Source: Diphasiastrum complanatum (taxonomy: Eukaryota > Streptophyta > Lycopodiopsida > Lycopodiales > Lycopodiaceae). Taken from it: DNA of 64,000 bases. The first letter of the stretch is position 1. Every line of letters starts with the position of its first letter. Location: positions 36,960 through 100,959 of the forward strand of contig MU831844.1 in assembly GCA_029204225.1 (NCBI GenBank), given 5' to 3'. The notes beneath the pieces were generated by a model. It was not told the DNA's origin. It saw nothing but the letters and a program-made list of their open reading frames with translations, and searched no databases. Positions 60,340-64,000 of the stretch are shown here, piece by piece. A program made the position numbers and the translations under genes.

Positions 60340-63286
60340 GTAAGATTCTGAAATTTCTATTTTTGAAGTTAGTGCAATGTGATTTTTGATGGGAAATAAA
60401 ATCTTGCCATTGGAGTGTTTGTTCTAGATTGATTGTTTCATTCGCTAAAAAATGTTGGTAAATAGACAATTTTGCATGCCATTTTTGAATTTGTAGACAT
60501 TGTTCTTTCGATATTGCTTCCTCCGTCAAACTCAATCGAAGAGGAGAATGAACCTCTGGTTAAGCATAAAGGAATCAATAAAAAAAGAGAAAAATGCTTT
60601 TTGATTGTTGCAATCATGAAGCCTTTCTAGTTGTTTGTCTGGGACGTCTTACAAGATATATGGTATCTCCTTGAAACCCCCCAAATGGAGCAAAATAGAA
60701 AGTTTCAATTTTCAATCTTTATGCATTGATATGCTTGCCATTTGTTTGTGTTGCTAAGAACATTATAGTAATTCTAGAAGGCAAAGAGTTGACAAACGTC
60801 ACAAGTAGAATGAAATATCTAAATATCTTTAGAGATAAATTGAAGAGTCGTTCTAAGTTTTGAAGCTGCAATGTAAAAATTTTTTATGCCTTAAGCTTCT
60901 AATTTTATTATTGAGAAAAGAGCTGTTTCTATCACAAGGAAGGAGTTCAAGACACATCCTCACTAGATCATGAGGTATAAAGGGAGTTGATAGCGTAGTT
61001 TTTTTCAATGTGAACTATGACCATTTTGAAAAGTACCTCACAATAAGGCACTCATCAAGGAGGGAAGACATGGGAAGGAGCAAGTATTTTGTTGATTTGT
61101 CAACTTTGAAAGAGCCTTTGACTCAATTTTATGTCAGATGCTTATCTACGTTGAAGATAAGAGCACGCAACATTGCATTGACATTATTAGAGAGAAGAGA
61201 GGGTAGGGAGAACACACACAATGCTTGTATTATGGAATAGCAAAATACACAATGAAAATGAGAGAGATGAAGATGGACTTATGCAGGATTTGTCTCCTAA
61301 CATCCAGGAAGATGGACATACACTAGTTGGGAAGTTTGCCTATGACAATGTCAGAATAAATAGATGTCATGATAAGATGCTTTCTAGGTTGGAGAGTTGT
61401 TTGGAGCAAGTGACTCTATGTGTGAGATAGAGGCAGAGAAGATAATGTCAAGTACTTTGTGTGAGAAAGTATTTGAGGGGGAGTATCAGTTATTTTGTGT
61501 GAGGAAGTATTGTATACGTTTTATCTTTCTATTGGGGATGCTCGATTACTTGCATATTTGTTTGGGTTAATGGATGACATTCTATTTGTATCATTGTTGG
61601 AGAGTGGTTGGAATGCAAACATGAAGTGTACATCCAAAGAAAGTGGTTCAGCTAAGTTCATCAAATTTGTCACAGGTGGTCACTTATGAAAGTACCAGGA
61701 GAATTGAAGTTGATTTATTTAAGGAATCGACGCAAGTGGAGCCAACTACTTCTAAAATACATGTTTCTAACGTGGGTGTTGATGTAGGAGATTTGGTGTT
61801 GACATTTTCAGATCTATTTCCTACTTATGATTGTTATGGTGGTGTTATTTCTTTATGGGTGTTGGTGAGATTGTTACATATTTGTGGTAGCTTGGAAGAT
61901 GTTCAAAGAGATTAAGGGAGTAAGTCTTCAAGCAAAGTTCTCAAAGTTATGTCTACATCATTTGATTCAAGGAGAGTCAAGTTCTTTGATTGAAAGGAAG
62001 TCAAGGAATTGGGTGATATGTTGCACTCATGGTGGTCACATATAGGCACTAAAGGGACATGAAGACAAAAGCAAGACATTGGGAAGTCATATGACGCAGG
62101 TTCTTATGAAAAGGATCGACATTCAAAGGATGTTCTACATCAAGTAATGAAGACATTGAGATCAGAGTTGATCATGGATTCTACATCAGAATTGAGGATC
62201 TTCATTACATGGGTATCATGGAGGATACACATGCATACTTGTGCTATAAATAGTATTTGTAATTGACATTAGAGTTAATGTTCACATTGTTACCCCTAAT
62301 GTTGTCATCTAGGTTAATTAGGATTATTGGGCCATGCGTGCGTGCTGATACTAGCGGCCTTTACCTATATTTAGTAAAGTCAAGTTAGAATTTAGTTAGA
62401 CTCAAGATCGAGATTCTAGTGCTTGATTTGGAGCACAAGTTTTGCTATAGCTAGGTGTCGGGTGCTTTTGCCTTATATAGAGACATGAATTAGGCAATCG
62501 CTTTTAAGTTGCTTTTGCTTTTTGGCATAGACTATTGTCTATAAGTATGTAGTGCACCCTACTCCACTTGCAATGGGACATAGTTGGAGTTTCTCATCAC
62601 TTGTGTTTTCTCTCATGTGTTTGGCTATTGTTTCATCACAATAGGAATCTTGTCTGGGGTTACTTGTATGTGCAAGTTGGTTTTCTAACAGTCTCAACAT
62701 AATGCATGATCCTGTAGGGTAGGACAAGGTACCCAATCCAAACAACTTACGACTTGAGAGTCATAGGCTACCAACATATTGCATGAGGTGGACTCATAGG
62801 CTCAATCCATTTGCCTCAATTTCAACATTAACCTATCAGTTTCCCTTTTGCGATTGTTGCATGGCATTTAATCACTCCGCCAAGAGCCTTGCCTATTGTT
62901 GGCTGGCTAGTCGTAGCGAATCTAGTGTTATCCTGGACTTACAAGCACCATTGGCTTTGCCCTTATATGCACACATCTCGTTGTTCATTTCACGGCCACT
63001 TGCTCATGGTTGAATCTAGGTATTCATGCTTACCCCATGTGTTGGAAAGCTTGACAAGCGTGATCTGAGATGAGGCTTTGAAAATGTTGTCCAACAAGTC
63101 TATAGGAGGAGATGGAAGCTAGCAGGGCACTTCTTGGGAGTGGATCAAGATTCGGGGTCAATATGTCAACTTCTATATGCTGAAAGAAACCTTTCAAAGG
63201 TAAAATGTTGTGCCAGAGCTGCTGCATCTTGTTGTACATGATGTGAAGACTTGGGATCCAATAAAGCCACATGACACCCAGCCAAA

Positions 63287-64000
63287 CATAGTTGTGTCGA
63301 ATCGCGATTCATTGAAAGAACCGCTATTGGAAGACCTTTTCGAAAAGGTCCGGTTCGAACCGTTTTTTGACGGTTCAAACCGTTTTTAAAAAAAAAAAAA
63401 AAAACTCGTCGCCTCCTCGCGACCTCCTGCTCTTGCTCCTCGCGACCTCCTGTAGCCTGCTCGTTACCTCCCCCTGGGCCCTGAAGCTTCCCAGATTTCC
63501 GCGCCTGAGAGAGAGAGAGAGATCCGAGACACTGGACAGAATATAGATCCGCGAGTCTGGAGAGAAATCCGAGAGAGAGAGAGACGGGTGGAGTTGTGTG
63601 AGAGGGGTGGAATTGTGTGTGTCACGTGTGGCTGTTCAGTGTGTGTTCAGTGTGTGTGACTATTGACAAATGTGTGTGTGTGTGTGTGTTAAATGTTTGA
63701 CAATGTGTGGGGGTGTGTGTGTTTGTGTGTGTGTTTGACAAATGTGTGTGTGTGTGTGTGTGTCTGACAATGTGTGTGTGTGTGTGTGTGTGTGTGTTTT
63801 GTCATTTTCGTGAAATTCGAATCATTGAACATTTGCTAATTTACCACTAAATAACCGTGCACATGGTACATTGGAATATGACATATGTAATATGTAATAT
63901 GTATGTTGTGACATTAATGTTAAAAAAAAAAACCCCTAAAACCAATTCGCCGGTTCGAACCTGGAGAAGTCGATCTTTCCAGATTCAAACTCGATTCAAA
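63287..64000 (+). mobile_element. possible hAT-like DNA transposon end with microsatellites
   Basis: From 63,289 the sequence reads ATAGTTGTGTCGAATCGCG, followed by palindromic words (aaggtccggttcgaaccg, gacggttcaaaccg), a poly-A tract (63,389-63,404), GA runs (63,507-63,585) and long GT runs (63,670-63,800). Similar terminal and subterminal words occur at 58,180-58,275 and 52,250-52,345. No transposase is visible before the window ends. Confidence 0.35.
63655..63800 (+). repeat. (GT)n-rich region
   Basis: Several GT runs (for example about 63,670-63,689, 63,742-63,762 and 63,772-63,797) alternate with the phrase TTGACAA or CTGACAA, giving an imperfect tandem arrangement. Confidence 0.85.

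Larger units (their letters stand above)
60340..64000 (+). other. CBL intron 4 (start), no further exon found
   Basis: I searched for the next CBL block (Y-D-L...G-F-I-E-R) in all frames of the plus strand without success. 61,000-61,920 has short open frames (for example one with RHSSRREDMGRSKYFVD) that suggest a decayed element, unassigned. 62,250-62,500 looks like generic promoter or LTR-type DNA with CTATAAATAG at 62,240. Confidence 0.6.

Noticed and set aside
59627-60535. Minus-strand open frames opposite CBL exons 2-4
   Set aside because: Shadows of the plus-strand exons, which have family motifs and correct splice sites.
62783-63378. Short open frames in CBL intron 4
   Set aside because: Each below 85 codons, without any family motif or splice context.

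Overview
The window is nuclear DNA of a plant, most likely a seed plant with a large, transposon-rich genome. The evidence is three relatives of one Ty3/gypsy element family, copia and chromovirus debris, a hAT transposase fragment, long microsatellites and a calcineurin B-like (CBL) gene whose first coding intron exceeds 10 kb. Such intron inflation fits a gymnosperm or another large-genome lineage, but the sequence alone does not name the species. No rRNA, organellar, bacterial or CRISPR features were seen.

Layout. 1-7,240: a copia LTR cut by the window edge, an orphan exon-like block on the minus strand, and two inverted copies of an unidentified repeat ('family X'). 7,246-19,243: gypsy copy 1 (+), about 12 kb, with both LTRs and a 5-bp target duplication, inserted into family X. 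19,249-25,405: the rest of that family X copy, a cluster of a short repeated motif, a 250-bp CT/CA microsatellite and a third family X piece. 25,404-27,766: broken copia pieces on both strands and a copia LTR. 27,767-36,232: gypsy copy 2 (-), which lacks gag. 36,233-46,333: gypsy copy 3 (+), a sister family inserted into copy 2, without a 3' LTR. 46,334-48,258: unassigned sequence with a small tandem repeat. 48,259-48,373: a tiny tRNA-like SINE with a 14-bp target duplication. 48,640-60,339 and beyond: the CBL gene (+). It has a promoter with two ABRE elements and a TATA box, a GA-rich leader, coding exon 1, a 10.1-kb intron packed with hAT and chromovirus remains, then exons 2-4. The last exons lie beyond the window, because intron 4 runs to at least 64,000.

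The only convincing host gene is the CBL calcium sensor (CBL1/CBL9 type, with the acylation motif MGCFHSK). The gypsy elements all carry gag-protease-RT-RNase H-integrase followed, where preserved, by a long extra sense ORF ('ORF3') of unknown function with a central coiled coil. Both non-coding blocks that flank gag-pol are studded with a short motif in both orientations: GAACCTTCGCCGAG-like in copies 1 and 2, AACTCTCGCAGAG-like in copy 3. These two properties are the best candidates for something undescribed. All element ORFs are broken except the integrase ORF of copy 3, so none of these copies looks autonomous.
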